Shown here piece by piece: positions 33,263 to 41,818 of a stretch of DNA of 64,000 nucleotides; the stretch's first letter is position 1; each line of letters starts with the position of its first letter. The notes beneath the pieces are model-generated. The model saw nothing but the letters and a program-made list of their open reading frames with translations. It made no database searches and was not told the DNA's origin. The stretch is from Flavobacteriales bacterium (GTDB lineage: Bacteria; Bacteroidota; Bacteroidia; Flavobacteriales_F; PHOS-HE28), in assembly GCA_016718655.1 (NCBI GenBank), contig JADKCV010000026.1, forward strand, positions 12,552 through 76,551. The letters are read 5' to 3'. The position numbers and the translations under genes were made by a program.

Positions 33263-36200
33263 TCAATTCCCATTGGGATGACAATTGAAACAGGCTGCAC
33301 TGTTGTAGGAATACCCCGATTCTCCTTGGTGATCGTTGTCCACCGAGTTCTGGTTGTCATGCTCGTGGCAATCGATACAACTGAAGGTGCTGAAATCACC
33401 TGGGCTCGTGTGACAATCCACGCAGGTGTTCCATTCCCCATTGTGATTTCCGCTGTAGATCGGGAAATACTGGGAGTCGTGGTTGAAGGTTGATGGATCC
33501 CAAGCCGCGGTGCTGTGGCACATTGTACAGTCCATTGGATAGCCTTCCCCGGCATGGTTCGGGTTCGTAGCGCTGTTGTAGTCAGTTAGGTGACAGGATC
33601 CGCAATCAGTTGGTGTACCTGCGTATCCATTCGCATGACATTGGTTGCAGCTCGCATTCACGTGCTGGCCGGTCAACGGAAAGCCGGTGTCATCATGGTC
33701 AAAGGTGGCAGGGGTCCACGCCGAAGAACTGTGACATTGCGCACAATCGGTGGGGAATCCGGACTGGGCATGGTTCGGTGCCGTGGTTGCATTGTAGTCC
33801 GCCATGTGACATGCATCGCAGTTCGTGGGTGTGCCCACAAAACCGTTGGCGTGGCACTGCATACAATCCACCGTGGTATGCTGGCCCGTCAACGGGAACG
33901 CCGTGGTGTTGTGGTCGAAAGTAGCTGTGTTCCAGTTACCCTCGTCGTGGCACAGGGCGCAGTCCGTGGGGAAGCCAGCCGTTACGTGGTTCGGATCCGT
34001 GGTGGCGTTGTAGTCCGGCAGGTGGCAGCCCTCGCAGGTGTTGGGCGTGTTGGTGTAGCCAGCTGCGTGGCATTGGTTGCAGTTCACGTTCGCATGCGAG
34101 CCGTTCAGCGCGAAGCCCGTTGCATTCATATGGTCGTAGGACGAGGGTGTCCATCCATCGGCCGTATGGCACTGCGTGCAGTCCATGCTGAACTGTGCTT
34201 GCGTGTGATTGGGCTCCACCGTGCCGGTGTAGTCCGCCATGTGACATGCATCGCAGTTCGTGGGTGTGCCCACAAAACCGTTGGCGTGGCACTGCATACA
34301 ATCCACCGTGGTATGCTGGCCCGTCAACGGGAACGCCGTGGTGTTGTGGTCGAAAGTGGCTGTGTTCCAGTTACCCTCGTCGTGGCACAGGGCGCAGTCC
34401 GTGGGGAAGCCAGCCGTTACGTGGTTCGGATCCGTGGTGGCGTTGTAGTCCGGCAGGTGGCAGCCCTCGCAGGTGTTGGGCGTGTTGGTGTAGCCAGATG
34501 CGTGGCATTGGTTGCAGTTCACGTTCGCATGCGAGCCGTTCAGCGCGAAGCCCGTTGCATTCATATGGTCGTAGGACGAGGGTGTCCATCCATCGGCCGT
34601 ATGGCACTGCGTGCAGTCCGTGCTGAACTGTGCTTGCGTGTGGTTGGGCTCCACCGTGCCGGTGTAGTCCGCCATGTGACATGCATCGCAGTTCGTGGGT
34701 GTGCCCACAAAACCGTTGGCATGGCACTCGATGCAATCCACCGTAGTATGCTGACCCGTCAGCGGGAAGCTCGTGGTGTTGTGGTCGAAGGTCGCGTTGC
34801 TCCAGTTGCCCTCATCGTGGCACAGCGCGCAGTCCGTCGGGAAGCCCGCCGTCACGTGGTTCGGATCGGTCGTGGCGTTGTAGTCCGTCAGGTGGCACGC
34901 CTCGCACGTGTTGGGCGTGTTGGCGTAGCCCGCAGCGTGGCACTGGTTGCAGTTCACGTTGGCGTGGCTGCCGTTGAGCGCGAAGCCCGTTGCATTCATG
35001 TGGTCGAAGGCGGGGTGTCCACCCATCAGCGGTATGGCACTGCGTGCAGTCCGTGCTGAAGTTCGCCTGCGTGTGGTTGGGCTCCACCGTGCCGGTGTAG
35101 TCCGCCATGTGGCACGCGTCGCAGTTCGTGGGGTGTTGGCGAAGCCTTGGCGTGGCACTGCATACAGTCCACCGTGTACGTGCATCCCCGTCAACGGGAA
35201 GCTCGTGGTGTTGTGATCGAACGTCGCGTTGCTCCAGGAGCCTTCATCGTGGCACATCGCGCAGTCCGTGGGGAAGCCCGCCGTCACGTGGTTCGGACCC
35301 GTGGTGGCGTTGTAGTCCGGCAGGTGGCAGCCCTCGCAGGTGTTCGGTGTGTTGACATATCCGGACGAGTGGCATTGATTGCAGTTCACGTTGGCATGAG
35401 AGCCGTTCAATGCAAAGCCCGTTGCATTCATGTGGTCATAGGACGAGGGTGTCCAACCATCGGTCGTGTGGCACTGCGTACAATCCGTAGCGAAGTCCGC
35501 TTGGGTGTGGTTCGGCTCCACCGTGCCGGTGTAGTCCGCCATGTGACATGCATCGCAGTTCGTGGGTGTGTTGGTGTAGCCCGCAGCGTGGCATTCGATG
35601 CAGTTCACGTTCACGTGCATCCCTGTGAGCGGGAAGTCGGTCAGGTTGTGATCGAACGTAGCATTGTCCCATGACCCTTCGTTGTGGCACTGCGCGCAAT
35701 CCGTGGGGAGGCCGGCCGTCACGTGATTCGGGTCAACACTGGAATTGTAGTCCGGCATATGACATCCTTCACAGGTGTTCGGCGTGTTGGAATAGTTCCC
35801 GTTGTGGCATTGATCACAGCTGACGGGTATGTGCGAACCGACCAATGGCCAAACCGTGTGGTCATAGGTTGCCGGACTCCAACCAGGGGCAGTGGTGTGG
35901 CAGGTGGCACAATCCGTGGAGAAACCCGCTGCTTGGTGGTTCGGGTTGGTGGTGCTGTTGAAATCCTGCTGGTGACAGGTCAGGCATTCCGGTGATGCAT
36001 CGGAGAAGTTCCCAGTGGTATGGCACTGCGCACAATCTTGGATGGCATGCCCCATCGTCAATGGGAAGAAGTCATGCACCACATTGGTCGTGTGCCATCC
36101 AGCACCCATTGGATCATGGCATTCGATGCAGTCCGTTGAGAATCCAGCGGCAGCATGGTCTGGCGATATCGTAGTGGCATAGTCGTTCTGGTGACAGCTG

Positions 36201-36745
36201 AAACAGTCATTCCCCACCCGATCGAACTGCAAGGGGTTCCCTGCAGTGTGGCAGTCCGTACAGGTCAGGTTACCATGAGCCCCTACCAGTGCGAATCCGT
36301 TCTGCTCATGCAGATCCTGTACGTTGTGCACGATCCAATCCACGGATGTGTGACAGCGAGCGCAATCATTGCCAACGCTTGCGGCATGAACGTCAGTATG
36401 GCAGGCCGCACAGTCCATGGGTGTTGCATCGAAGACCAGAGTAGCATGGCACGACTTGCAATCCACCTGCGTATGGGTTCCTTCCAGCGGAAAATCCGTT
36501 GAATCATGTTTGAAGACGACAGAAGCAGCAGTCGCATCCACCAATGCTTGCTTTCCGCGTGACTTACCCTTGTGCTGCAGGGAACCGGCTCTAGCTTCCG
36601 TCCAGATCAGTGTGGAGTTCGTCCAACCCGCCGGAGTGTGGCACTTGGAACAGTCCATGGTCAAGTTCTCGCCATGGGGAGATTGTGCTGTGACCCGCAA
36701 AGCGGTCAGCAGAACAAGCGCGACTATTTGTGACAGTCTGCGCAT
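33263..36745 (-). CDS. giant multihaem c-type cytochrome, 43 in-frame CXXCH motifs
   Basis: A 1160-residue exported protein (signal peptide residues 1-20, V-A-L-V-L-L-T-A-L-R). I count 43 CXXCH motifs, about one per 27 residues, with F-D-H-x-x-x-x-F-P-L-x-G-x-H and Y-D-H-M-N-A-T-G elements offering further His ligands. The centre consists of 145-residue, six-haem units repeated at 435 bp. In the DNA 35010-35185, four single-base indels put about 55 residues out of frame without creating a stop. If repaired, three more haem sites (CMQCH, CDACH, CTQCH) appear, giving 46. The start at 36745 overlaps the 20-haem gene by 22 bases. It should form a long haem wire at or beyond the outer membrane. 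Confidence 0.92.
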   Translation of the reverse strand: MRRLSQIVALVLLTALRVTAQSPHGENLTMDCSKCHTPAGWTNSTLIWTEARAGSLQHKGKSRGKQALVDATAASVVFKHDSTDFPLEGTHTQVDCKSCHATLVFDATPMDCAACHTDVHAASVGNDCARCHTSVDWIVHNVQDLHEQNGFALVGAHGNLTCTDCHTAGNPLQFDRVGNDCFSCHQNDYATTISPDHAAAGFSTDCIECHDPMGAGWHTTNVVHDFFPLTMGHAIQDCAQCHTTGNFSDASPECLTCHQQDFNSTTNPNHQAAGFSTDCATCHTTAPGWSPATYDHTVWPLVGSHIPVSCDQCHNGNYSNTPNTCEGCHMPDYNSSVDPNHVTAGLPTDCAQCHNEGSWDNATFDHNLTDFPLTGMHVNVNCIECHAAGYTNTPTNCDACHMADYTGTVEPNHTQADFATDCTQCHTTDGWTPSSYDHMNATGFALNGSHANVNCNQCHSSGYVNTPNTCEGCHLPDYNATTGPNHVTAGFPTDCAMCHDEGSWSNATFDHNTTSFPLTGMHVHGGLYAVPRQGFANTPRTATRATWRTTPARWSPTTRRRTSARTARSAIPLMGGHPAFDHMNATGFALNGSHANVNCNQCHAAGYANTPNTCEACHLTDYNATTDPNHVTAGFPTDCALCHDEGNWSNATFDHNTTSFPLTGQHTTVDCIECHANGFVGTPTNCDACHMADYTGTVEPNHTQAQFSTDCTQCHTADGWTPSSYDHMNATGFALNGSHANVNCNQCHASGYTNTPNTCEGCHLPDYNATTDPNHVTAGFPTDCALCHDEGNWNTATFDHNTTAFPLTGQHTTVDCMQCHANGFVGTPTNCDACHMADYTGTVEPNHTQAQFSMDCTQCHTADGWTPSSYDHMNATGFALNGSHANVNCNQCHAAGYTNTPNTCEGCHLPDYNATTDPNHVTAGFPTDCALCHDEGNWNTATFDHNTTAFPLTGQHTTVDCMQCHANGFVGTPTNCDACHMADYNATTAPNHAQSGFPTDCAQCHSSSAWTPATFDHDDTGFPLTGQHVNASCNQCHANGYAGTPTDCGSCHLTDYNSATNPNHAGEGYPMDCTMCHSTAAWDPSTFNHDSQYFPIYSGNHNGEWNTCVDCHTSPGDFSTFSCIDCHEHDNQNSVDNDHQGESGYSYNSAACFNCHPNGN
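33795..35540. repeat. 435-bp tandem repeats inside the giant cytochrome gene
   Basis: TAGTCCGCCATGTGRCA recurs at 33795, 34230, 34665, 35098 and 35532, that is at steps of 435, 435, 433 and 434 bases. The two odd steps are explained by a 3-base length difference plus the local single-base indels. Each step encodes 145 residues with six haem sites; adjacent left-hand copies are almost identical. Confidence 0.9.
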
Positions 36746-38310
36746 TCGAAGCGTTCGATCTTGAAGGTTGGCACCTTTCCATCCGCAGCCACAACGTGGC
36801 ATTCGCGGCAATCCACGGTCACGTGTTCTCCCACCAACGGGAATTTGGTGAGATCATGATCAAAGAGCTTGGGGAACCAGTTTTCCGCGACATGGCATCG
36901 CTTGCAATCGGTCACACCGTTCACAACGAAGTCCTCACCGTGCACATTGTCGTGGCAGTCTACGCAGGTTGATCCAAGGTTCCGGAAGGTCCAGTTCTTC
37001 CCGTCCTTCATGTGACATTCGAAGCAGGGTGTGGCCTGGTGTGCACCCTCCAGCGGGAAGGGGGTCTCCTTGTGCTGCTCGAGGCTGAACATACTGACCT
37101 CGAACCCGTCGGTGAGGAAATGGCATTCCACGCAATCCGGGTTCACCCCGTTCTTGGTGAATTCGCCTTTGTGGAAATCCTCATGGCAACGGCTGCACGC
37201 GTCGAACACGATGGGTTCGGTGTAGGGTCCCTTGTGGCACTTCTTGCACTCCACATCGGTGTGTTTGCCTTGCAGTGGATAATCCGTGAGGTTGTGGTCG
37301 AAATTGTCCATGGAGAGCAAGGCCTTGAACCCCTTCTCCTGGTGGCATTTGGCGCAGTCTGTGCCGAACTTCCCTTCATGCGGATCCTTGTGGCACGTGG
37401 CACAATTGTTCATCGCCACACCGGCTCGGTCCTGGAATACCAGTAGCGGATCGCTCGTTCGCTTGTGGCATTCGAAACAGTCCGTGGTCTTGTGTTTTCC
37501 ATTCAACTTGAACGGAGTGGTGCTGTGATCGAACCGGTCCTTACCTGCGAACACATTGAAGGACTCCTCAGTATGGCATTGCGCACAGGCATTCGTGAAG
37601 TGCGACTTGTGTGGATCGTCGTGGCACGATTTGCAATCGGCATGCGGCACCTCATTGAAGGCTTGGAATTGTTTGCCGTTCCGTGTGGTCACAGCATGGC
37701 ACTCTTTGCAATCCACCGGTATGTGCTTCCCCTTCAGCTTGAAATCGGTCTTGTCGTGATCGAAGGCACTGGCTGGTTTGAACGCCTCCATCCCGTGACA
37801 ATCCAAGCACTTGTTGGACATGGTGCCTTGGTGGTGATCATCATGGCAGGGAACGCAAGCCTGCTCCAGTCCCATGAAGGTCTTGGTACGCAACTTCAAC
37901 TTCCTGTCCGCGATATTATCCGGCTTGTGGCATTCGCGGCAATCCACAGGCTTGTGCGCTCCCTTCAGTGGATACCCCGTGAGACCATGGTCGAACGTCT
38001 TCTCATCGAACCGCACCATCTCGAACTTGCGGCCATGGTGTTCGCTATGGCAGGTGAAGCAGTCTTTTGCTTTAACGTCCTTGCTGGCATGGTATCCTTT
38101 CTTCTTCGTGATCAACGCTTGGATGTCCTTGTGGCATTCCAAGCACTTGGCGTTGGTCACCTTGTTGCCCAGATCATGGCACTGGGTGCAATTGCTCATG
38201 CCCTCCAGCTTGGCATGGGCCGTGGTCAGGTCGCCAGGGGACAATTGGGCGCGCGCGCCCAACGCCAGGGTAGCCAGCACGAAAAGGAGATATGCCCTCA
38301 GCGTGTTCAC
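36724..38310 (-). CDS. 20-haem c-type cytochrome
   Basis: A 528-residue exported cytochrome (signal peptide residues 1-21, Y-L-L-F-V-L-A-T-L-A-L-G). I count 20 CXXCH sites. The sequence is Lys-rich, unlike the Thr/Asn-rich 43- and 22-haem proteins, so its surface is basic and the other two are neutral to acidic. That charge contrast suits electrostatic docking between them. Repeated F-D-H-x-x-x-x-x-x-L-x-G-x-H-x-x-x-x-C blocks show it is also built from haem-pair repeats. It follows the Fe-S flavoprotein with a four-base overlap and precedes the giant cytochrome. Most likely the periplasmic carrier of the chain (inference). Confidence 0.92.
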   Translation of the reverse strand: MNTLRAYLLFVLATLALGARAQLSPGDLTTAHAKLEGMSNCTQCHDLGNKVTNAKCLECHKDIQALITKKKGYHASKDVKAKDCFTCHSEHHGRKFEMVRFDEKTFDHGLTGYPLKGAHKPVDCRECHKPDNIADRKLKLRTKTFMGLEQACVPCHDDHHQGTMSNKCLDCHGMEAFKPASAFDHDKTDFKLKGKHIPVDCKECHAVTTRNGKQFQAFNEVPHADCKSCHDDPHKSHFTNACAQCHTEESFNVFAGKDRFDHSTTPFKLNGKHKTTDCFECHKRTSDPLLVFQDRAGVAMNNCATCHKDPHEGKFGTDCAKCHQEKGFKALLSMDNFDHNLTDYPLQGKHTDVECKKCHKGPYTEPIVFDACSRCHEDFHKGEFTKNGVNPDCVECHFLTDGFEVSMFSLEQHKETPFPLEGAHQATPCFECHMKDGKNWTFRNLGSTCVDCHDNVHGEDFVVNGVTDCKRCHVAENWFPKLFDHDLTKFPLVGEHVTVDCRECHVVAADGKVPTFKIERFECADCHK

Positions 38311-39638
38311 GTGTGTTTCTTCACGATGTGGCCGAAGCGTTTTGTGATCTCGATGCCTGCTTTTTGCAGGAATCCCGTTGGCAGTTCACCACCAGCGAAA
38401 ATGTAGACCAGGTCGTTCGCCAGCTGCTGAGTGTCCTCTCCCACTTTACACAGCACGGACTCGGGTGCGATGGAGACCAGGTTGGCCTTGTAAACGACCT
38501 TCATCTTCCCAGCATCGATCGCTGCGGTCACGGCTTCACGATTCTTGGGTTTGATACCAGCGAAATTCTCGTTGCGATTGACGAGGAGTACTTCATTGTC
38601 GTTCATCAACAACATGGCCGATTCCACACCGGCATCACCACCTCCCACAACCACCACCTTCTTGCCGGAGATGTTCTCGGGCTCCAATAACCGGTAGGCA
38701 ACTTTGGTCGACTCTTCACCAGGGATGCCCAATTTCCGTGGTGTTCCGCGGCGTCCAATGGCCAGTAGCACATTGTTGCAGATGTAGTCCTTGCCCACGT
38801 TGGTGGACAGCCTGAACGTGCCATCCTTCTGTGGCACGATGGCATCCACCTTGGTATGCTCGGTGATCTCGATCTGGTGTTCGCTGATCACCTTCCGCCA
38901 CAGCTGGAGCAGTTCATCCTTGGAGGTGTCGTACAACTTGACCTTGCCATACAACGGCAGGTCCATCGGCGAGGTCATCACAAGCTTCGATCGCGGGAAG
39001 GTGTAAACGGTCCCGCCCAGGGAATCCTGTTCCAATGTGGCGCTGGTGAGGCCTTGCTTCTTCGCTTCCAACGTGGCCGAGATACCCGCTGGCCCAGCGC
39101 CGATGATCACCACATCGAGCACTCCTTCGGCCTTGGCCTTCTTGGTACTGGCGATGTTCTGCATGGCCTGCTTACCCTGTTCCACACCGTTCCTGATCAG
39201 GCCCATGCCACCGAGTTCACCGGCGATATAGATCCCCTTGATGTTGGTCTCGAAGGTCTGGTCCACATGTGGCAGATCGATACCACGTGTCTCTGTACCG
39301 ATACGCAAGGAAATGGCCTGCACGGGACAGGCATGGAAGCAGGCGCCATGGCCTACACAATTGCTGGCGAGGATGACCGTGGCCTTGCCATCCACGATGC
39401 CGAGGATGTCCTTCTCGGGACAATCGGCCACACACGCAGCGCTCCCGATGCAGGTGTTGAGGTCGATGTACGGGTGCAGCGACACCGGTTCGAACATGCC
39501 TTCCTCTTTGGCCTTCGCCACTTTCTTCTCCACGATAGCCGACTTCCTGCTCAGGCTGCGCATGTAGAAGAAGATGGTGAGCCCGCAGAGCAGGATCACC
39601 GATCCATAGATCGCTATTTGTTCGATCAGCACTTCCAT
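38307..39638 (-). CDS. membrane-anchored 4Fe-4S / FAD-dependent NAD(P)-binding oxidoreductase
   Basis: A 443-residue protein in three parts: an N-terminal transmembrane helix (about 8-28), a two-cluster ferredoxin-like domain (about 50-110), and a thioredoxin-reductase-like flavin domain with V-I-I-G-A-G-P-A-G-I-S-A (FAD) and V-V-V-G-G-G-D-A-G-V-E-S-A (NAD(P)H). Both cluster motifs lack the usual second Cys: C-I-G-S-A-A-C-V-A-D-C-P and C-V-G-H-G-A-C-F-H-A-C-P. A G-E-L-G-G-M-G-L-I-R-N block links the domains. I recall this combination in other bacteria. It starts one base inside the b-type cytochrome stop (TGATG). Probably exchanges electrons between NAD(P)H and the adjacent membrane cytochrome. 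Confidence 0.85.
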   Translation of the reverse strand: MEVLIEQIAIYGSVILLCGLTIFFYMRSLSRKSAIVEKKVAKAKEEGMFEPVSLHPYIDLNTCIGSAACVADCPEKDILGIVDGKATVILASNCVGHGACFHACPVQAISLRIGTETRGIDLPHVDQTFETNIKGIYIAGELGGMGLIRNGVEQGKQAMQNIASTKKAKAEGVLDVVIIGAGPAGISATLEAKKQGLTSATLEQDSLGGTVYTFPRSKLVMTSPMDLPLYGKVKLYDTSKDELLQLWRKVISEHQIEITEHTKVDAIVPQKDGTFRLSTNVGKDYICNNVLLAIGRRGTPRKLGIPGEESTKVAYRLLEPENISGKKVVVVGGGDAGVESAMLLMNDNEVLLVNRNENFAGIKPKNREAVTAAIDAGKMKVVYKANLVSIAPESVLCKVGEDTQQLANDLVYIFAGGELPTGFLQKAGIEITKRFGHIVKKHT

Positions 39639-40495
39639 CAGAAGATCCAACGATAACCGAAAGCCAGTGTGACCGCCACGTGGATGACCAGAACGATCAG
39701 CATGATCAATGCGAAGGGCAGATGTGCCACGTGCCAGTATTTGAACAATTTCTGCATGGTCTGAAGTCGCCCGATGCGATGCGAAAGCGCGAACTCCTCT
39801 TTCACCGTGCGGATGATCGAATCGCGTTCATCCACGGCCACATTACGGGCCTTCAGTGAACTTCGGATGGCTTGGACGGTATGCCGCTCTTCGAAGTACA
39901 GTTTGAAGAACGACCCCTTGCGCGTACCGTCGCCACCCGAGGAAGCAGCGGCCAACATGGGGACAAGTCCTTGATCCGAACCCAAGGTGCGCTCCAAGGT
40001 GCTAGCCAGCTCGGACCGCATCCCCTTCACCTCGTTCAGGCTGAGTTCACGGCCTTCGATGGTGCGTGGGATCTGAATGTAGATGAACCTGCCGACGACC
40101 CCGCTGGCCACCACGGCCACCATGCTCCAGAAGGCCACGGAGACCAAGCCACCGAACTTGAATGCCGTGTGGAAAAGGATCAGGATGGGCCCCAGCGTAC
40201 ACAGGAAGATGTGGAACTCCAGCAGGTACTTGAGCCGCAATTGTTTCGCCATGAAGTTGTAACGTTTCCGGGCGATGTAGATCGTCACACCAAAAAGGAT
40301 CATCAACGTACCCAGTATGCCGATACCGTGGCCATAGGCGCCGCTCGGTTTGAACCAATCGTGTCTGGGATGGTAGAAGCGCTCCTCCAGCGGAAGCTGA
40401 TAGTAGCTGTAACCCGTATATCCCAAATAGACGGTCACCATGATCACAATGGCCACCATGGAGATGATAAAAAGGGTATGGATGGTTCGAGTCAT
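39638..40495 (-). CDS. membrane b-type cytochrome, first gene of the multihaem operon
   Basis: A 285-residue inner-membrane protein with five predicted helices (about 8-28, 50-72, 85-108, 110-132, 250-275). Haem-ligand candidates are the two His of E-F-H-I-F-L-C-T-L-G-P-I-L-I-L-F-H-T in helix three and the His of V-A-H-L-P-F-A-L and V-I-H-V-A in the last helix. Between helices four and five lies a cytoplasmic loop of about 110 residues with many charges. It is a paralogue of the 27147-27719 protein, which lacks most of that loop. No promoter consensus is obvious upstream of 40495. Confidence 0.78.
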   Translation of the reverse strand: MTRTIHTLFIISMVAIVIMVTVYLGYTGYSYYQLPLEERFYHPRHDWFKPSGAYGHGIGILGTLMILFGVTIYIARKRYNFMAKQLRLKYLLEFHIFLCTLGPILILFHTAFKFGGLVSVAFWSMVAVVASGVVGRFIYIQIPRTIEGRELSLNEVKGMRSELASTLERTLGSDQGLVPMLAAASSGGDGTRKGSFFKLYFEERHTVQAIRSSLKARNVAVDERDSIIRTVKEEFALSHRIGRLQTMQKLFKYWHVAHLPFALIMLIVLVIHVAVTLAFGYRWIF

Positions 40496-40665
40496 CTACT
40501 TAACAGGTGAAAAGAAACGGGCGCATCCATGAATTCCATCGATCGTACGGAACCCAAAACACACCACTCCGACACATGGGAGATCGAACGAGAACGACCG
40601 ACCAGGAACTATCCTACAATGAACACGACGGTTTCATCGGTTCAAGGGAGGGCGTGAGCCCATGC

Positions 40666-41052
40666 TCAACAGGTCGGCCTTGGAGGCTGGAATACACCAA
40701 CTCTGTGGCGGTCATTTCCCGACCCTTCCTCGTATGGGATAGGGATCAACGGTGCTAGAACCTGTATGGTCCCGAACATGACCAATTCCTGAGCGAAAAA
40801 GTGAACAGGCACATGTCCTGTGTTGTGGAAAGGAAGCTCGCAATGACGGCCTTGGTCCTCCTGTTCATGTTCGGGATCAAGGAAATGCAGCACTAGGAAC
40901 GCGCCCCAGGTCATGCCTCCTCCTGACTCGACAGCATGCTCTTGGAAGTGCGTGTTGAGTGCTGGTAGTCGAAGAAGTTCGAACATCCCTCCCGATGCCA
41001 TCGCGGATAGAAGGAGATGCAGAGCGATGAAATATGCCCCTATCGACCTCAT
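40666..41052 (-). CDS. small His-rich secreted protein, paralogue of the gene at 20204-20590
   Basis: A 128-residue protein with an export segment (about residues 5-22). It shares ordered motifs with its paralogue: F-E-L-L-R-L-P-A-L-x-x-H-F-x-E-H, F-L-V-L-H-F-L-D-x-E-H-E, C-E-L-P-F-H and terminal V-F-Q-P-P-R. His and Glu are clustered as in metal-binding proteins. It is upstream of, and on the same strand as, the multihaem operon (gap of 170 bases), so it could be co-regulated. ATG 41052 is preferred to a TTG three codons earlier. Function unknown. Confidence 0.68.
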   Translation of the reverse strand: MRSIGAYFIALHLLLSAMASGGMFELLRLPALNTHFQEHAVESGGGMTWGAFLVLHFLDPEHEQEDQGRHCELPFHNTGHVPVHFFAQELVMFGTIQVLAPLIPIPYEEGSGNDRHRVGVFQPPRPTC

Positions 41053-41268
41053 TGCTCGCAAATTAAGCGAACGATCCGCTGTAGTGGCTTATCATTCCGT
41101 CCCTTTCGACGAACAGGCAGCATACGCCAGTCCGGCTGGAATGAACCATCGCCAAGATCGATCGCATTGGTTCACGGTGATCAGGTCATTAGGCGGACCC
41201 GGAGACCACGGAGTGAACTATCCGTAGGTCTTGGTTCGTGCCATGCAATTCAAGCACGAATGAGGCGC

Positions 41269-41727
41269 TCAACGCACCGGCCGAAAGAACGTGATCGTTC
41301 CTCGCTTCACATCGGCCATGATCAATTCGTAACGGCTCACCTTGCGGCCTTGGGGGCCGAAGTTCTGATGGGCCAAAAGGAAGCGTCCAGGGGCGAGCAC
41401 CTCCAGCACGATGGCGGTATGTGGGCCGAGCGTCTCCCGAGCCATGCTCGTCGCGGTGCGATGCTCCACAAGGACCCGATCGAACTGAACGACATCCCCG
41501 CGTTCGACGGCGCCCACCTTCACCGGATCACCGAACGCATAAGCACCATCCCATTTTGCACCAGCAGCGTTCAATGCCGCTTGGGCGAGGTCCCAGCATT
41601 CACCACGACCCACCTTGGTTCCCATGTGTGATTCCGCGTAAGCGGCCACCGCCTCAGGAATACCAACGGATGGTTGAGCCGCCATCAGCAAGGGACAGCT
41701 CACAAGGAAGGCAATAAGGGATCGCAT
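41269..41727 (-). CDS. secreted cysteine-protease-fold protein (CHAP/NlpC-like, BBC1/AIM3-type)
   Basis: A 152-residue protein with a signal peptide (about residues 1-17, L-I-A-F-L-V-S-C-P-L-L-M). The core has G-T-K-V-G-R-G-E-C-W-D-L-A (probable catalytic Cys), G-D-V-V-Q-F and L-G-P-H-T-A-I-V-L-E (probable catalytic His), in the spacing of papain-like amidase folds. The closest layout I recall is the BBC1/AIM3 cysteine-proteinase-fold domain, also found in bacteria. Peptidoglycan or protein substrate cannot be decided. ATG 41727 gives the export signal; the longer frame upstream does not. Confidence 0.7.
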   Translation of the reverse strand: MRSLIAFLVSCPLLMAAQPSVGIPEAVAAYAESHMGTKVGRGECWDLAQAALNAAGAKWDGAYAFGDPVKVGAVERGDVVQFDRVLVEHRTATSMARETLGPHTAIVLEVLAPGRFLLAHQNFGPQGRKVSRYELIMADVKRGTITFFRPVR

Positions 41728-41818
41728 GTCGAAGGAACGTGGGAATACCAAGCGGTGGTATGGCAGGCCTGCGAAGGTGTTCCTTTCCGACATTCCGTTC
41801 CGCGGGGCGCCTGTTGGA

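Noticed and set aside
33590..35059. 489-residue plus-strand open frame within the cytochrome region
   Set aside because: It repeats with the 435-bp unit and is the antisense of the CXXCH gene; it has no signal, start context or domain.
33795..35540. Regular direct repeats considered as a CRISPR-like array
   Set aside because: The repeats are 435 bp, in frame and encode haem sites; there are no short spacers and no cas genes.
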